Below are positions 46,472 through 55,406 of a stretch of DNA of 64,000 nt, one piece after another. Numbering within the stretch: position 1 is the first letter of the stretch; the number at the start of each line of letters is the position of its first letter. Location of the stretch: assembly GCA_002172675.1 (NCBI GenBank), contig NETF01000072.1, forward strand, positions 1-64,000, written 5' to 3'. Under the pieces are notes generated by a model. The model saw only the letters and a program-made list of their open reading frames with translations. It ran no database searches and was not told the DNA's origin. This DNA is from an unicellular cyanobacterium SU3. Lineage in GTDB: Bacteria > Cyanobacteriota > Cyanobacteriia > Cyanobacteriales > Microcystaceae. Made by a program: the position numbers and the translations under genes.

Positions 46472-47983
46472 ATGAAATCTTCCCTTGTTATTTTATATCA
46501 CCGTGAACCTTATGATGAAGTAATAGAAAACGGGCAAGTAAGATATCTGCCTAAGAAAAGTCCTAATGGTATTGTTCCAACCTTAAAGAGCTTTTTTGCT
46601 GATGATAATAATCAAGGAACTTGGATTGCCTGGAAACAAGTTTCACCCGAACAAAAAAACCAATTTAATAAGAATGTTGTTGTAGAAGATGATGGAAATT
46701 ATCGAGTTTCCCGTATTCCTTTGACGGCTGAACAAGTGAGGGATTTTTATCATGTCACCTCGAAAGAAGCATTTTGGCCGATTCTACACTCATTTCCCTA
46801 TCACTTTACCAGTGAATCATCAAATTGGGAAAACTTTGTAAAAATTAACCGCCTTTTTGCTGAAGCAGCTTGCGAAGAAGCGGCCGATGATGCCTTAATT
46901 TGGGTTCATGATTATAACCTTTGGTTAGCTCCGCAATACATTCGGGAGAAAAAACCTAACGCAAGAATTGCTTTCTTCCATCATACGCCTTTTCCTTCGG
47001 TGGATATATTTAATATCTTGCCTTGGCGAGAAGCTATTGTGGATAGTCTTTTATGTTGTGATGTGGTTGGCTTCCACATTCCTCGTTACTCAGAAAACTT
47101 CGTTAATGTTGCCCGTAGTTTGCGGCCCATTGATATCGTAGAAACAACGAAAGTGACAGGACATATGACCCCTGTGGGTATTGCCTTAGCTGAACCAGAA
47201 GTTAACACCAAGTTAAAATACAAAAACCAAATTGTGAAGGTGGATGCTTTTCCTGTAGGAACGAGTCCCCAAAACATTTTAGATGTCTTGCATACTCCAG
47301 AAGCCGAGGCCAAAGTCGCAGAAATCCGAAAGACGATTGAGGGTCGTAAACTGATTATTGCAGCTGGTCGGGTGGACTATGTGAAAGGAAATAAAGAAAA
47401 ACTAGAAGCGTTTGAGCGTTTATTAGAACGTCGCCCCGAAATACACGGTAAAGTCAACTTTGTTATGACTTGTGTACAAGCAGCAAAAGGGATGGAAGTT
47501 TATCAAGAAGCGCAAAGAGAAATTGAGTATTTAGTGGGTAAAATTAACGGACGTTTTGCTGAGTTTGACTGGCTTCCCGTTCGCCTATTTACTCAACCCA
47601 TTCCTTTACTTGATTTATTCTGTTACTACAAAGCGGCCGATATTTGCTGGACAACCCCTTTAAGAGATGGCTTAAATTTGGTAGCTAAAGAGTATATTGT
47701 TGCCCATGAAGGAAAAGACGGGGTCTTAGTCTTATCCGAGTTTGTTGGGGCAGCCATTGAACTTCCTCAAGCGATTTTAACTAATCCTTATTCCGTTAAA
47801 TTAATGGATGAAGCCATTGATAAAGCCTTAGATATGTCTCCTGAAGAACAACAAGAAAAAATGGCGAAGATGTACGACACGGTGACTAAGTATGATGTTA
47901 AATACTGGTCTGACCGTCTCTTGGACTACTTTGCTAAGATGACCCGTGAATTTGTTGATGAAAAAGAACCAGCATTAAACTAA
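46472..47983 (+). CDS. ggpS: glucosylglycerol-phosphate synthase GgpS
   Basis: GgpS (GT20 family) joins ADP-glucose and glycerol-3-phosphate to form glucosylglycerol phosphate, the key step for the compatible solute glucosylglycerol. The 503-residue protein has the family's phrases VHDYNLWLAPQYIREKKP, FFHHTPFPS and GLNLVAKEY, with the nucleotide-sugar site near residue 300. Length matches the 499-residue Synechocystis enzyme. Its presence implies a moderately salt-tolerant organism. A terminator follows at 48021. Confidence 0.97.
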   Translation: MKSSLVILYHREPYDEVIENGQVRYLPKKSPNGIVPTLKSFFADDNNQGTWIAWKQVSPEQKNQFNKNVVVEDDGNYRVSRIPLTAEQVRDFYHVTSKEAFWPILHSFPYHFTSESSNWENFVKINRLFAEAACEEAADDALIWVHDYNLWLAPQYIREKKPNARIAFFHHTPFPSVDIFNILPWREAIVDSLLCCDVVGFHIPRYSENFVNVARSLRPIDIVETTKVTGHMTPVGIALAEPEVNTKLKYKNQIVKVDAFPVGTSPQNILDVLHTPEAEAKVAEIRKTIEGRKLIIAAGRVDYVKGNKEKLEAFERLLERRPEIHGKVNFVMTCVQAAKGMEVYQEAQREIEYLVGKINGRFAEFDWLPVRLFTQPIPLLDLFCYYKAADICWTTPLRDGLNLVAKEYIVAHEGKDGVLVLSEFVGAAIELPQAILTNPYSVKLMDEAIDKALDMSPEEQQEKMAKMYDTVTKYDVKYWSDRLLDYFAKMTREFVDEKEPALN

Positions 47984-48020
47984 AAAGTTTGCTCCCTGAT
48001 GAACCTCAGTAAGTTCCGTT

Positions 48021-48049
48021 TCCCTACATTGATATGTGGGGATTTTTTC
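48021..48049 (+). terminator. rho-independent terminator after ggpS
   Basis: CCCTACAT and ATGTGGGG form an 8-bp stem (one G-U pair) with a TGAT loop, followed by ATTTTTTC. Confidence 0.8.
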
Positions 48050-48092
48050 TTATAATAAACAAATAAGAATCTTTTTAATCAATTAATAAGTT

Positions 48093-48260
48093 ATGATATC
48101 GTCCTTAGAAAACAATCAAAAAAATTTACACGAAACAACCCATCAACAAACATCAGAAAGTTCATCAAACCAAGAACCAATTTTATGTCCCCATTGTAAA
48201 CGGACGGCAAGCAATGGTATTAAATGCAAAGGAATTTGTGTTGCTGATGATGATTATTAA
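48093..48260 (+). CDS. small zinc-ribbon-like protein (55 aa)
   Basis: A 55-codon frame ends with CPHCKRTASNGIKCKGICV, a CxxC...CxxxC arrangement that would bind one metal ion, while the first 30 residues are polar and probably unstructured. It lies 26 bases before the DUF2281-like gene on the same strand. I know no named family for it. Confidence 0.5.
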   Translation: MISSLENNQKNLHETTHQQTSESSSNQEPILCPHCKRTASNGIKCKGICVADDDY

Positions 48261-48285
48261 TCATTATATTATTCAAGGATAAATC

Positions 48286-48513
48286 ATGAGTATTGATACA
48301 GAAATCTTACAAACCGTTTCGACAATGCCACAATCTCTTAAGCTAAAACTTCTACACTATGCCAAGTATCTGATGGAAAATTATGCTCAAGACTCGCTAT
48401 CAAAACCAGAACAAAAGCCTGTTAAAAAACGTCGCTCAGGTATATTAAAAGGAACCTTTGTTTTATTGGCTGATAATTTTGATGAACCTTTAGAAGATTT
48501 TATTATTTCTTAG
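48286..48513 (+). CDS. DUF2281/VapB-like antitoxin-type protein, no toxin beside it
   Basis: The 75-residue protein starts with a helical part TVSTMPQSLKLKLLHYAKYL and ends with a short hydrophobic tail, GTFVLLADNFDEPLEDF, the usual layout of DUF2281 antitoxins. A PIN or RelE toxin would be expected just downstream, but the next gene is on the other strand and unrelated. It is either an orphan antitoxin or uses a toxin elsewhere. Confidence 0.7.
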   Translation: MSIDTEILQTVSTMPQSLKLKLLHYAKYLMENYAQDSLSKPEQKPVKKRRSGILKGTFVLLADNFDEPLEDFIIS

Positions 48514-48579
48514 AAAATAAGAATGATGCCCCTCAACTGAATTAAAGTAAAGGGGAAATCAGTTATATTAAAAGGCAAT

Positions 48580-49383
48580 TTAGCCTACTTTTGTGGTTTC
48601 TTTTTCGATGGAATTAGAGGGTTTTAATTTGCGTTTTAGGGTTGCACCTGCGCCAAGTATTCCAAGGGAAAGAAGGCTTAAGGTTGAGGTAGGTTCTGGT
48701 ACTTGAACTTCGTAAACTAAAGTATTTCCTGATGAAACAAATCTTGAACCAGTAGGCATATTTATCAATTCAATTGTCCCTGTTAATATACCTCCCCCAT
48801 CTATGATAGCAGGTTCTCTTCTAGAGATTTCAGAAAAGACTGTTGCAGCATCAGCCTCTAAATGTCCATCTTGCGCCATGATCATATTGGGATTAGACGA
48901 TGTTGCTGTAGTCGTTCCTTTTGCCTGTACGTTAGTTTGTCCGTCAGGCATTTCAATGACTTCATTTCCCGGATTTCCGATAAATCTACCATCGATCTTA
49001 ACTCCGATACTCCCATTAATTTTAGGTGGATTTGGAGCTGGGGGGAAATCATAAGCTAATGAGGGAAATATAAAATTAAAACTGTTTGGACTTCCTGAAA
49101 TATTACGAAACTCAAACGGATCAATACTAATTACAGCTTTACTTTTTGTAGAAGTTGCTGTCAGCTGATAATCATATTCCAGTCCTCCTTGCGTACCAGT
49201 TATGTTTACAAAACAAAAAACCTCATTAATAGGTATCTTGATCATTCCTAGTTCAATTGAGCATACAGGAAGGTTTTGCGGTGTCAAAGATGAAGCTAAT
49301 GCTCTTGGGTTACTTAAAACCAATGATGTGCTAGCTAGGGTAATACTAAAGCTAACCAACTTGATAACTTCAAGTTTAATCAT
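48580..49383 (-). CDS. PEP-CTERM sorting domain protein
   Basis: The protein has an N-terminal signal peptide and a C-terminal PEP-CTERM tail: VPEPTSTLSLLSLGILGAGA and then a basic cluster KRKLK. Such proteins are thought to be exported and processed by exosortase at the cell surface. The central 200 residues are beta-rich with no recognised catalytic motif. 267 residues in all. Confidence 0.85.
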   Translation of the reverse strand: MIKLEVIKLVSFSITLASTSLVLSNPRALASSLTPQNLPVCSIELGMIKIPINEVFCFVNITGTQGGLEYDYQLTATSTKSKAVISIDPFEFRNISGSPNSFNFIFPSLAYDFPPAPNPPKINGSIGVKIDGRFIGNPGNEVIEMPDGQTNVQAKGTTTATSSNPNMIMAQDGHLEADAATVFSEISRREPAIIDGGGILTGTIELINMPTGSRFVSSGNTLVYEVQVPEPTSTLSLLSLGILGAGATLKRKLKPSNSIEKETTKVG

Positions 49384-49620
49384 AATCTTCTGCTTATTGA
49401 TTAGATGTACATTTCATCAAAGTGTAAACAAGCCAAAATTAACTTTCAAGACTTTTAAAGCTATAAAAAAACAGATAAAGCAGTATTAAGAAAAATAACA
49501 AAATATTTAAAAATCTTAAAATATTATAAGCTTGATGATGTCATTTAATTGAGTAAAGCTAATCTCAAGTTTAGTCTGTGAAGATATTATTATAGTGTTG
49601 CTAAAGATAATGTATTTGGA

Positions 49621-49812
49621 ATTCAAATTAGTGAAGGTAATGTCTGTAATAATAGACCAGAAAATTAATTACAGAAACAAACTTTTGATAAAGAATATAA
49701 ACTAAAAATTGCTAAAGAATTGCTCAAAGAAGGGTTAACGGTTGAACAAATTGCTAGAGTGTTAAAACTTCCCTTAGAATTAGTAAAAGAGCAAATTAAG
49801 AAAGATGTATAA
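49621..49812 (+). pseudogene. relict of a Rpn/transposase-associated or HTH-tailed gene
   Basis: The frame 49669-49812 reads TFDKEYKLKIAKELLKEGLT then VEQIARVLKLPLELVKEQ, a helix-turn-helix-like tail often found at the C-terminus of Rpn-family nucleases/putative transposases. An in-frame TAA at 49666 and the lack of the preceding domain make it a remnant. The rest of the 49384-49870 spacer shows no other gene. Confidence 0.4.
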
Positions 49813-49871
49813 TTTTGCGGACTACGGAGTGTATCTCTTCGAGATCGCTTATCTTGTAGACTGGTTTTATT

Positions 49872-50129
49872 TTAATAAATCTTGCTTCGATGAGAAATTT
49901 TAATAATAATTACTTGAACAGTCTGATCATCAACTTCATAAATGATGCGATAATCTCCTACACGATAACGATAATATCCTTTTAACTTACCCTTAAGAGA
50001 TTTAATATTAGGATGTTGATAAGGAGTTTGTTCTAAAATTTCAAAACTTTTGGCTAAAAAGTTAGCCAAAACTGGCTCAGCATTTGCGTAAAATGCCTTA
50101 GCTTTTCTGGTTAAAACAACCTTATACAT
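49872..50129 (-). CDS. RelE/ParE-family toxin
   Basis: The 85-residue protein (start at ATG 50129, MYKVVLTRKAKAFY) has the RelE fold phrases SLKGKLKGYYRYRVGDYRIIYEV. RelE toxins cut mRNA on the ribosome; ParE members poison gyrase; basic residues and Tyr here favour the RelE side. The ATG at 50141 is also possible. It overlaps the antitoxin gene by 8 bases, the normal coupled arrangement. Confidence 0.9.
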   Translation of the reverse strand: MYKVVLTRKAKAFYANAEPVLANFLAKSFEILEQTPYQHPNIKSLKGKLKGYYRYRVGDYRIIYEVDDQTVQVIIIKISHRSKIY

Positions 50130-50355
50130 CGCTTCTAACATCTCGCCAATCTGTCAATTCTCCATGCTCAATATCTTGTTTACCTAACTCGATATCATCT
50201 AATAAATCAGGAACTTCTAACAATTCTGTAGTTGCTTCTTCTCTTTCTTTTTCTGCTAAATTAGATATGAATTCATAAACCATTTCTAAGTTAGATTCAG
50301 ATAACTGATCAATATATTCACCAAGGGATTTTTTGAGATTTTTAACCTTTGACAT
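50122..50355 (-). CDS. antitoxin of the RelE-type pair
   Basis: The 77-residue acidic protein begins MSKVKNLKKSLGEYIDQLSE and ends with the segment LDDIELGKQDIEHGELTDWRD that would wrap the toxin. It lies just upstream of the toxin on the same strand with overlapping stop and start. I do not see a full ribbon-helix-helix; the family may be a cyanobacterial one. It should neutralise the toxin and autoregulate the operon. Confidence 0.8.
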   Translation of the reverse strand: MSKVKNLKKSLGEYIDQLSESNLEMVYEFISNLAEKEREEATTELLEVPDLLDDIELGKQDIEHGELTDWRDVRSDV

Positions 50356-50452
50356 AACTCAACATATAAAACCACGAGCAGCCTAATTTTAACATATTAT
50401 CAAAGTTAACAGTGCGATCGCATTATTGTAGATCGGCTCATGATCATGATTA

Positions 50453-51958
50453 TTAATGGTTAATTATTTCCTCGACTTTTTGAGGAGAAACTAACGTATT
50501 CGCGCACAAAATACCGGAACCAGCAACCGCGGGAACCCCAATACCGGGTAAGGTACTATCTCCCACACGATAAAGTCCTGAAATTGGAGTATGACAGCTA
50601 GGAAACATCCCTTTTCCTGCCGCTATTGCGGGTCCATAAGTTCCCTGATAACGACGGAGAAAGCGACTATGAGTTAAAGGAGTTCCTATTAATTCTAATA
50701 CGACTCGTTGACGAATATCAGGAATAACTTTTTCTAACGCTTTATATAAAGATTGCGATCGCTGTTTTTTCTTGTTTTCATACCCTTCATTTTTTTCCCA
50801 TCCTTGATAAGGTTCTAGAGTATAAGCATGAACCACATAATGACCGTCAGGGGCTAAATTTTTATCCCAAACTGAAGGAATAGAAATCATACAAGTATTA
50901 CCAGGAACGGTAATGTCTTTATTACTATCATGAACCACCACATGATGACCGATTAAATGGTCTAATCCTTCTGCTTTTATGCCTAGATGAAGGTGCATAA
51001 AACTTTCAACGGCAGGAGTTTCTAGTTGTTGGTGGAGGTAACTTTTAGGTAAATTTTCTGGATCTAAAAGATGTTGATAAGTATCCCAAAGGGTGGCGTT
51101 AGAAATAACAATAGGTGCGTTAATTACATCTCCTTTTTTTAGTTTAATTCCTGTTACTTTTCCTGATTTTACAATAATTTTATCTACATGGGAATTTAGA
51201 TATAATTCTCCTCTATATCGCTTTAAACCATTGATCAAAGCATCAATAATTGCAGCACTTCCACCGATAGGATATTCGACACCAGCGCGGGTTCTTTCTC
51301 CCAACATAAAGGCAATTTCTGGAGCTACAGTTCCTTTTGCTTTTAATCCTGAAAGTAAAAAACATTCAAGATCAATTAAACGACGAACCCAGGGATCTTT
51401 TACGGTTTTATCCATCACATCTCCTGCTGAACCGCTAATCATTCCCACTTGAAATAAACTTTTCATTAAAGAGGGAAAATAGCGAGTTAATAAAACAGGA
51501 AATAATTGCCAATCTGATCGTAAAGCAATAGTAGGAATATCTTTTAAGCAGTCATAGAGTCCTAGCATTTTTGACTCAAAATTAGCTAATTCTTTAGCCC
51601 CTTGAGGAGTTACTTCTGCAACCGCTTGACGGTACTTTTCTAAATCGCTATAAACAGGAAATTTACCTTCTGGAAAATGATAATGACCTAGAGGATCATA
51701 AGGAATAACATCTAAACTTTCCCCTAAACTATCTAATACTTGTTTTAACGGATTAAGAGAGGGTTTATCATTTCCTAAACCACAGTAAAACGAAGGACCC
51801 GAATCAAAGATAAATCCTTGACGAGTAAAGGTATGGGCTGCCCCACCGGGGATAGAATGACTTTCAAAAATAGCAACCTTTTTCCCATATTTTGCTAATA
51901 AAGATCCTGCGGTTAATCCACCGATTCCACTGCCAATGATAACAACATCAAAACTCAT
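50453..51958 (-). CDS. CrtI/CrtH-family FAD-dependent oxidoreductase (carotenoid desaturase or isomerase-like)
   Basis: The 501-residue protein has an N-terminal FAD-binding GxGxxG, VVIIGSGIGGLTAGSLLA, and the C-terminal GDSTLPGIGVPAVAGSGI typical of phytoene-desaturase/carotene-isomerase enzymes and retinol-saturase-like proteins. Length fits this family. Which reaction it performs is uncertain: it could be a CrtH-like prolycopene isomerase or a different carotenoid or lipid oxidoreductase; CrtH proper has a different N-terminus (VERYLIPGGS-type) so I do not assign the symbol. Confidence 0.8.
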   Translation of the reverse strand: MSFDVVIIGSGIGGLTAGSLLAKYGKKVAIFESHSIPGGAAHTFTRQGFIFDSGPSFYCGLGNDKPSLNPLKQVLDSLGESLDVIPYDPLGHYHFPEGKFPVYSDLEKYRQAVAEVTPQGAKELANFESKMLGLYDCLKDIPTIALRSDWQLFPVLLTRYFPSLMKSLFQVGMISGSAGDVMDKTVKDPWVRRLIDLECFLLSGLKAKGTVAPEIAFMLGERTRAGVEYPIGGSAAIIDALINGLKRYRGELYLNSHVDKIIVKSGKVTGIKLKKGDVINAPIVISNATLWDTYQHLLDPENLPKSYLHQQLETPAVESFMHLHLGIKAEGLDHLIGHHVVVHDSNKDITVPGNTCMISIPSVWDKNLAPDGHYVVHAYTLEPYQGWEKNEGYENKKKQRSQSLYKALEKVIPDIRQRVVLELIGTPLTHSRFLRRYQGTYGPAIAAGKGMFPSCHTPISGLYRVGDSTLPGIGVPAVAGSGILCANTLVSPQKVEEIINH

Positions 51959-52021
51959 TATAAAACGCTTATATTAGTTAATGGGTTTAGCATTGCTAAA
52001 CCCCTAGAGAGTTATTAAAAT

Positions 52022-52357
52022 TTATGATTCAGATTCAGATTTATTCTGAATTAATACACGATATAATCCGTAAAGAACAACTCCTAAAATTCCGACAACA
52101 ATCAAAGAGGTGACTAATTTTAAAATGCCATTAAGAATGGATAATCCAACTATCACACCAACCACAGCAACACCTACTTTAGCAGGGGTTTCTAACCCTT
52201 GATACCAAGTAGCAACACGAGTTAAGATGCCGTTACTATTTTCTTCATTGGGGTTAAAAGGACGGACTGGTGTAGTTTGATTATTTATTTCTGCTTCGAG
52301 ATCCTTAAACTTCTCTTCTAATTGTTGTTCCCAGTTGGGACTATTGCGATCGCTCAT
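52022..52357 (-). CDS. hypothetical membrane protein with acidic N-terminus
   Basis: The 111-residue protein has a charged first half, then hydrophobic spans at about 58-78 and 82-100 (VGVAVVGVIVGLSIL; LIVVGILGVVLYGLY). It is a conserved-looking cyanobacterial small membrane protein, following the CrtI-like gene in the opposite order (its start is upstream at 52357, 64 bases before the CrtI-like gene's start). Function unknown. Confidence 0.6.
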   Translation of the reverse strand: MSDRNSPNWEQQLEEKFKDLEAEINNQTTPVRPFNPNEENSNGILTRVATWYQGLETPAKVGVAVVGVIVGLSILNGILKLVTSLIVVGILGVVLYGLYRVLIQNKSESES

Positions 52358-52522
52358 AAAATAACTATCCTAATTGAGTAACCATCTATACTATTTATGT
52401 TAATGCAATTTTAGAGTTTACGGCCAACTACATATAAGTCATCACTTTGCTGTAACAATGCCATACAAAAGACACAAAAAAATGTCAATGTGATAAGTGG
52501 CCATTAAATTGCTTATATCACT

Positions 52523-52666
52523 ATGAAACTCACGGTTATTCTCATCAATACTGTTGTCATTGCTTCTTTTCTAACTGGGGTTGGCGTTCTCTTGGATAAA
52601 ATAGAAAGTGCTTCTTTATCCAATCCTTTTAGAGTGAAAACAGCACAACTTCACAAAACTAATTAA
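52523..52666 (+). CDS. possible 47-residue secreted or membrane peptide
   Basis: ATG 52523 opens KLTVILINTVVIASFLTGVG, one hydrophobic helix, followed by a polar tail to TAA at 52664-52666. It could be a signal-anchor peptide. The spacer from 52358 to 52885 otherwise holds no large gene. Support is limited to codon-like hydrophobic pattern. Confidence 0.35.
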   Translation: MKLTVILINTVVIASFLTGVGVLLDKIESASLSNPFRVKTAQLHKTN

Positions 52667-52770
52667 TTAGATTTAATCTGTTTGGGTCACTCTATTGGGG
52701 GAAGTCTCAAAGTAATATTTCAGATAAGTTGATAAAAGATTCTGAATAACGAAACCGAAGAGATTGAACA

Positions 52771-52875
52771 ATGAAAAAAACAACAGAAATCAAAAATTTC
52801 AAACTATTTATTACCACGTTTGTTTATATCTTTTCTTTGTTTCAATCTTTTCTTCCTCAAAAACAAGTCAATTAA
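52771..52875 (+). CDS. possible 34-residue membrane peptide
   Basis: ATG 52771 gives a basic start (MKKTTEIKNFK) and one short hydrophobic stretch LFITTFVYIFSLF. It sits just after the 47-residue frame. I hold it as tentative because such short frames arise by chance in AT-rich DNA. Confidence 0.25.
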   Translation: MKKTTEIKNFKLFITTFVYIFSLFQSFLPQKQVN

Positions 52876-52885
52876 TCATGATTGA

Positions 52886-53158
52886 TTATTGATTATTAAT
52901 GGTTTCTCGGTATTGTTCTAATTTTTGCGCTAATCTATCTACAGAAATACGAGGAGAAAACCGAGGGATAGTTTTTTCTCCTTGAGGTAATTGCATTCGT
53001 AAAACAGGAATTTCGTATTGATAGGCGTTAAACCAATCGTCACGGGTAGTAATATCTCGTATTTCTAATTCAAACGTTAGGGTTTCTATTTGTTTTAATT
53101 TGTCTTCAAGTCCTTCACATAAATGACACCCTGGTTTGCTATATAAAATAAGTCGCAT
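52886..53158 (-). CDS. glutaredoxin-like protein (DUF836)
   Basis: The 90-residue thioredoxin-fold protein has a CxxC at residues 11-14 (KPGCHLCEGL), a DUF836/glutaredoxin-like mark, and the cis-Pro segment YEIPVLRMQL. It could reduce disulfides or bind Fe-S clusters. It is divergent from the MgtC-family gene with 56 bases between them. Confidence 0.85.
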   Translation of the reverse strand: MRLILYSKPGCHLCEGLEDKLKQIETLTFELEIRDITTRDDWFNAYQYEIPVLRMQLPQGEKTIPRFSPRISVDRLAQKLEQYRETINNQ

Positions 53159-53214
53159 AGATTAATTAATAAAGAATAAAATAATATTGTAAATCTTAAG
53201 ATGATATTTAGACA

Positions 53215-54480
53215 ATGGATTTAACCGTTGCCACTCAATTAGCGATCGCCTTAATCTTGGGCTTAATTATTGGCATAGAACGAGGCTGGAAGACCCGTGA
53301 AGACCCTGACGGTCTGGGAGATGGGGGGATTCGTAACTTTGGTTTAAGTGGTCTATTTGGGGGCATAGCTGCGGTCTTAGCGGATAAATGGGGCATCGGT
53401 ATATTAGCGGTGATTTTTTTGGGGTTATCTCTCGTTATTGTCACCTCTTATGCTTTAACGGCGAAAAAATCTAAAGATTATGGAACCACCACAGAAATAG
53501 CCTTATTGATGACTTTTAGTTTAGGGGCTATGGTAGTTAGTGGTTGGATGATAGAAGCAGTAGCGATCGCTGTTATTGTTGCTTGGTTGTTGGGGTTAAA
53601 AGAAGAGTTAAGACGTTATTTATTATTATTGCAACGTCGAGAATTAATTGCTACTTTACAATTACTATTAATCGCTTCGGTTTTTTTCCCTCTTTTGCCG
53701 AATGAAAATATAGGTCCTTGGGACGCCATTAACCCCCGTTCTATTGGCTTATTAGTGTTATTAATTTCAGGAATTTCCTATTTAGGTTATTTTTCCATTC
53801 GCATTTTAGGCAATAAAGTCGGTTTATTATTAACAGGCTTTTTCGGGGGAATTGCTTCCTCTACGGCCTTAACTTTAGCCTTTTCTCGTATGGCAAAAAC
53901 CCGTCAAGATATTACTATTTTATTAGCTGCTGGTATTGCTTTGGCCAATGGCATGATGGCACCGAGATTATTAATAGAAATTATGGTGGTTAATGGTAGT
54001 TTAGCCCAACAATTAATTATACCGTTAATCGTATTAGCTATTATTCCCTTAGTTTGCGCCGGTTTATTAGTTTGGCGGCTATCTCCTCCGAAGTCAACTA
54101 CTCCCGTTAAGCTATCAAATCCAGTAGAATTAGGTGCAGCTTTACAATATGCTGCTTTATTAGCTATTTTATCTGTATTGGTTCGTGCTGCTCAAAGTTG
54201 GTTTGGAGATAGCGGAGTTTATCTATTATCAGCTATTTCTGGACTGGTTGATGTGGATGCGGTCGGCATTTCTTTAGCTAAAGCTGCTAATGATACAATG
54301 GCCTCACAAGTTGCTATGATTGGCACGTTATTAGCAATCACTATGAACACAATTGTTAAAGTAGGAATAACTGCTATAATCGGGGGTAAAGTGTTAGCTT
54401 ATTGGTGTGGTGGGATTCTTTTTGGTTCCTTAGCATTAAGCATCATAATTTTTATAGCTAATGTTTCAGTGATCAGTTGA
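53215..54480 (+). CDS. MgtC/SapB and DUF4010 membrane protein
   Basis: The 421-residue protein has ten or more spans. The N-terminal part has the MgtC/SapB phrase LALILGLIIGIERGWKTRE, and the rest fits DUF4010, with the tail GLVDVDAVGISLAKAAND. Such proteins are linked to Mg2+ homeostasis and stress, but their transport activity is not established. Start ATG 53215. Confidence 0.85.
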   Translation: MDLTVATQLAIALILGLIIGIERGWKTREDPDGLGDGGIRNFGLSGLFGGIAAVLADKWGIGILAVIFLGLSLVIVTSYALTAKKSKDYGTTTEIALLMTFSLGAMVVSGWMIEAVAIAVIVAWLLGLKEELRRYLLLLQRRELIATLQLLLIASVFFPLLPNENIGPWDAINPRSIGLLVLLISGISYLGYFSIRILGNKVGLLLTGFFGGIASSTALTLAFSRMAKTRQDITILLAAGIALANGMMAPRLLIEIMVVNGSLAQQLIIPLIVLAIIPLVCAGLLVWRLSPPKSTTPVKLSNPVELGAALQYAALLAILSVLVRAAQSWFGDSGVYLLSAISGLVDVDAVGISLAKAANDTMASQVAMIGTLLAITMNTIVKVGITAIIGGKVLAYWCGGILFGSLALSIIIFIANVSVIS

Positions 54481-54725
54481 CAGTCATCAGTGATCAGTTA
54501 TTCAGTAATAATGATCAGTTGTCAGTCATTAGTGATGAGTTATTCAGCAACGGTGATTAATCATTTAGTAACCCTGATCAATTATTCAGTAACAGTGATT
54601 AATGATTTAGTAATAGCGATCAATTATTCAGTAACAGTGATCAATAATTCAGTAACAGTGATCAATAATTTAGTAACCCTGATCAGTTATTCATCACCGT
54701 TAACTGGTCACTGATCACCGTTAAT
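54476..54725. repeat. 21-bp tandem repeat block
   Basis: About seven imperfect units with a 21-bp period follow the MgtC-family gene, such as GTAACAGTGATCAATAATTCA and GTAATAGCGATCAATTATTCA. The block also has the phrase CAGTCATCAGTGATCAGT at its start. Because 21 is a multiple of three, an open frame (54490-54714) reading I-N-Y-S-V-T-V repeats crosses it; I regard the frame as a product of the repeat. Confidence 0.8.
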
Positions 54726-54765
54726 TGTTAACTGTTCTTAGTTTATTGTTAAAATTTACATCAAT

Positions 54766-55359
54766 ATGGCTTTAAAATTCTTTCAAAAACCCGAACCCGA
54801 TAATAGCGATCGCTTTCCTCCAGGTCAATATTTAGCTAAAGGGTTTCCCGTTTTGACCTACGGTGACACCCCACAAATAAGTACAGATAATTGGCAATTT
54901 AAAGTTTGGGGTTTAGTAACACCAAAAACCTTTTCTTGGTCAGATTTTATGAGTTTACCACATCATGAATTTACCAAAGATTTTCACTGTGTTACTCGAT
55001 GGTCAAAATTAGATGTGAAATGGACAGGAATTAAAATTACAGACTTTATCAACTTATTAGATATTGACGCCAAAGCAACCCATGTCATGCAACACTGTTA
55101 TGGAGGTTATACCACTAATCTTCCTTTGAAAGATTTTGTTTTAGACGATAACTTTTTCGCCTTTAAACTATTAGGAGAACCCTTACCCCCTGATCATGGT
55201 GGCCCCATGCGTACGGTTATTCCTCATCTCTACGCTTGGAAAAGTGCAAAATGGATTAATGGGTTAGAATTTTTGCCAAAAGATCAATTAGGTTTCTGGG
55301 AAAAAAACGGTTATCATCGACGGGGTGATCCCTGGAAAGAAGAACGATATGGGGGATAA
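54766..55359 (+). CDS. molybdopterin-dependent oxidoreductase (sulfite oxidase/YedY-like)
   Basis: The 197-residue protein is one Mo-cofactor domain of the sulfite-oxidase superfamily. Cys75 in DFHCVTRWS is the expected molybdenum ligand, and phrases VMQHCYGGYTTNLPL and GGPMRTVIPHLYAWKSAKW form the pterin pocket. It has no signal peptide or heme domain, so it looks like a cytoplasmic stand-alone version. The electron partner and substrate are unknown. Confidence 0.88.
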   Translation: MALKFFQKPEPDNSDRFPPGQYLAKGFPVLTYGDTPQISTDNWQFKVWGLVTPKTFSWSDFMSLPHHEFTKDFHCVTRWSKLDVKWTGIKITDFINLLDIDAKATHVMQHCYGGYTTNLPLKDFVLDDNFFAFKLLGEPLPPDHGGPMRTVIPHLYAWKSAKWINGLEFLPKDQLGFWEKNGYHRRGDPWKEERYGG

Positions 55360-55406
55360 TTAATAATTGATAATTAATAATTAATAATTTAGGAGAAAAA
55401 ACAACC

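Noticed and set aside
54490-54714. Frame encoding I-N-Y-S-V-T-V heptapeptide repeats
   Set aside because: The 21-bp DNA repeat alone creates it; there is no ribosome site or independent protein evidence.
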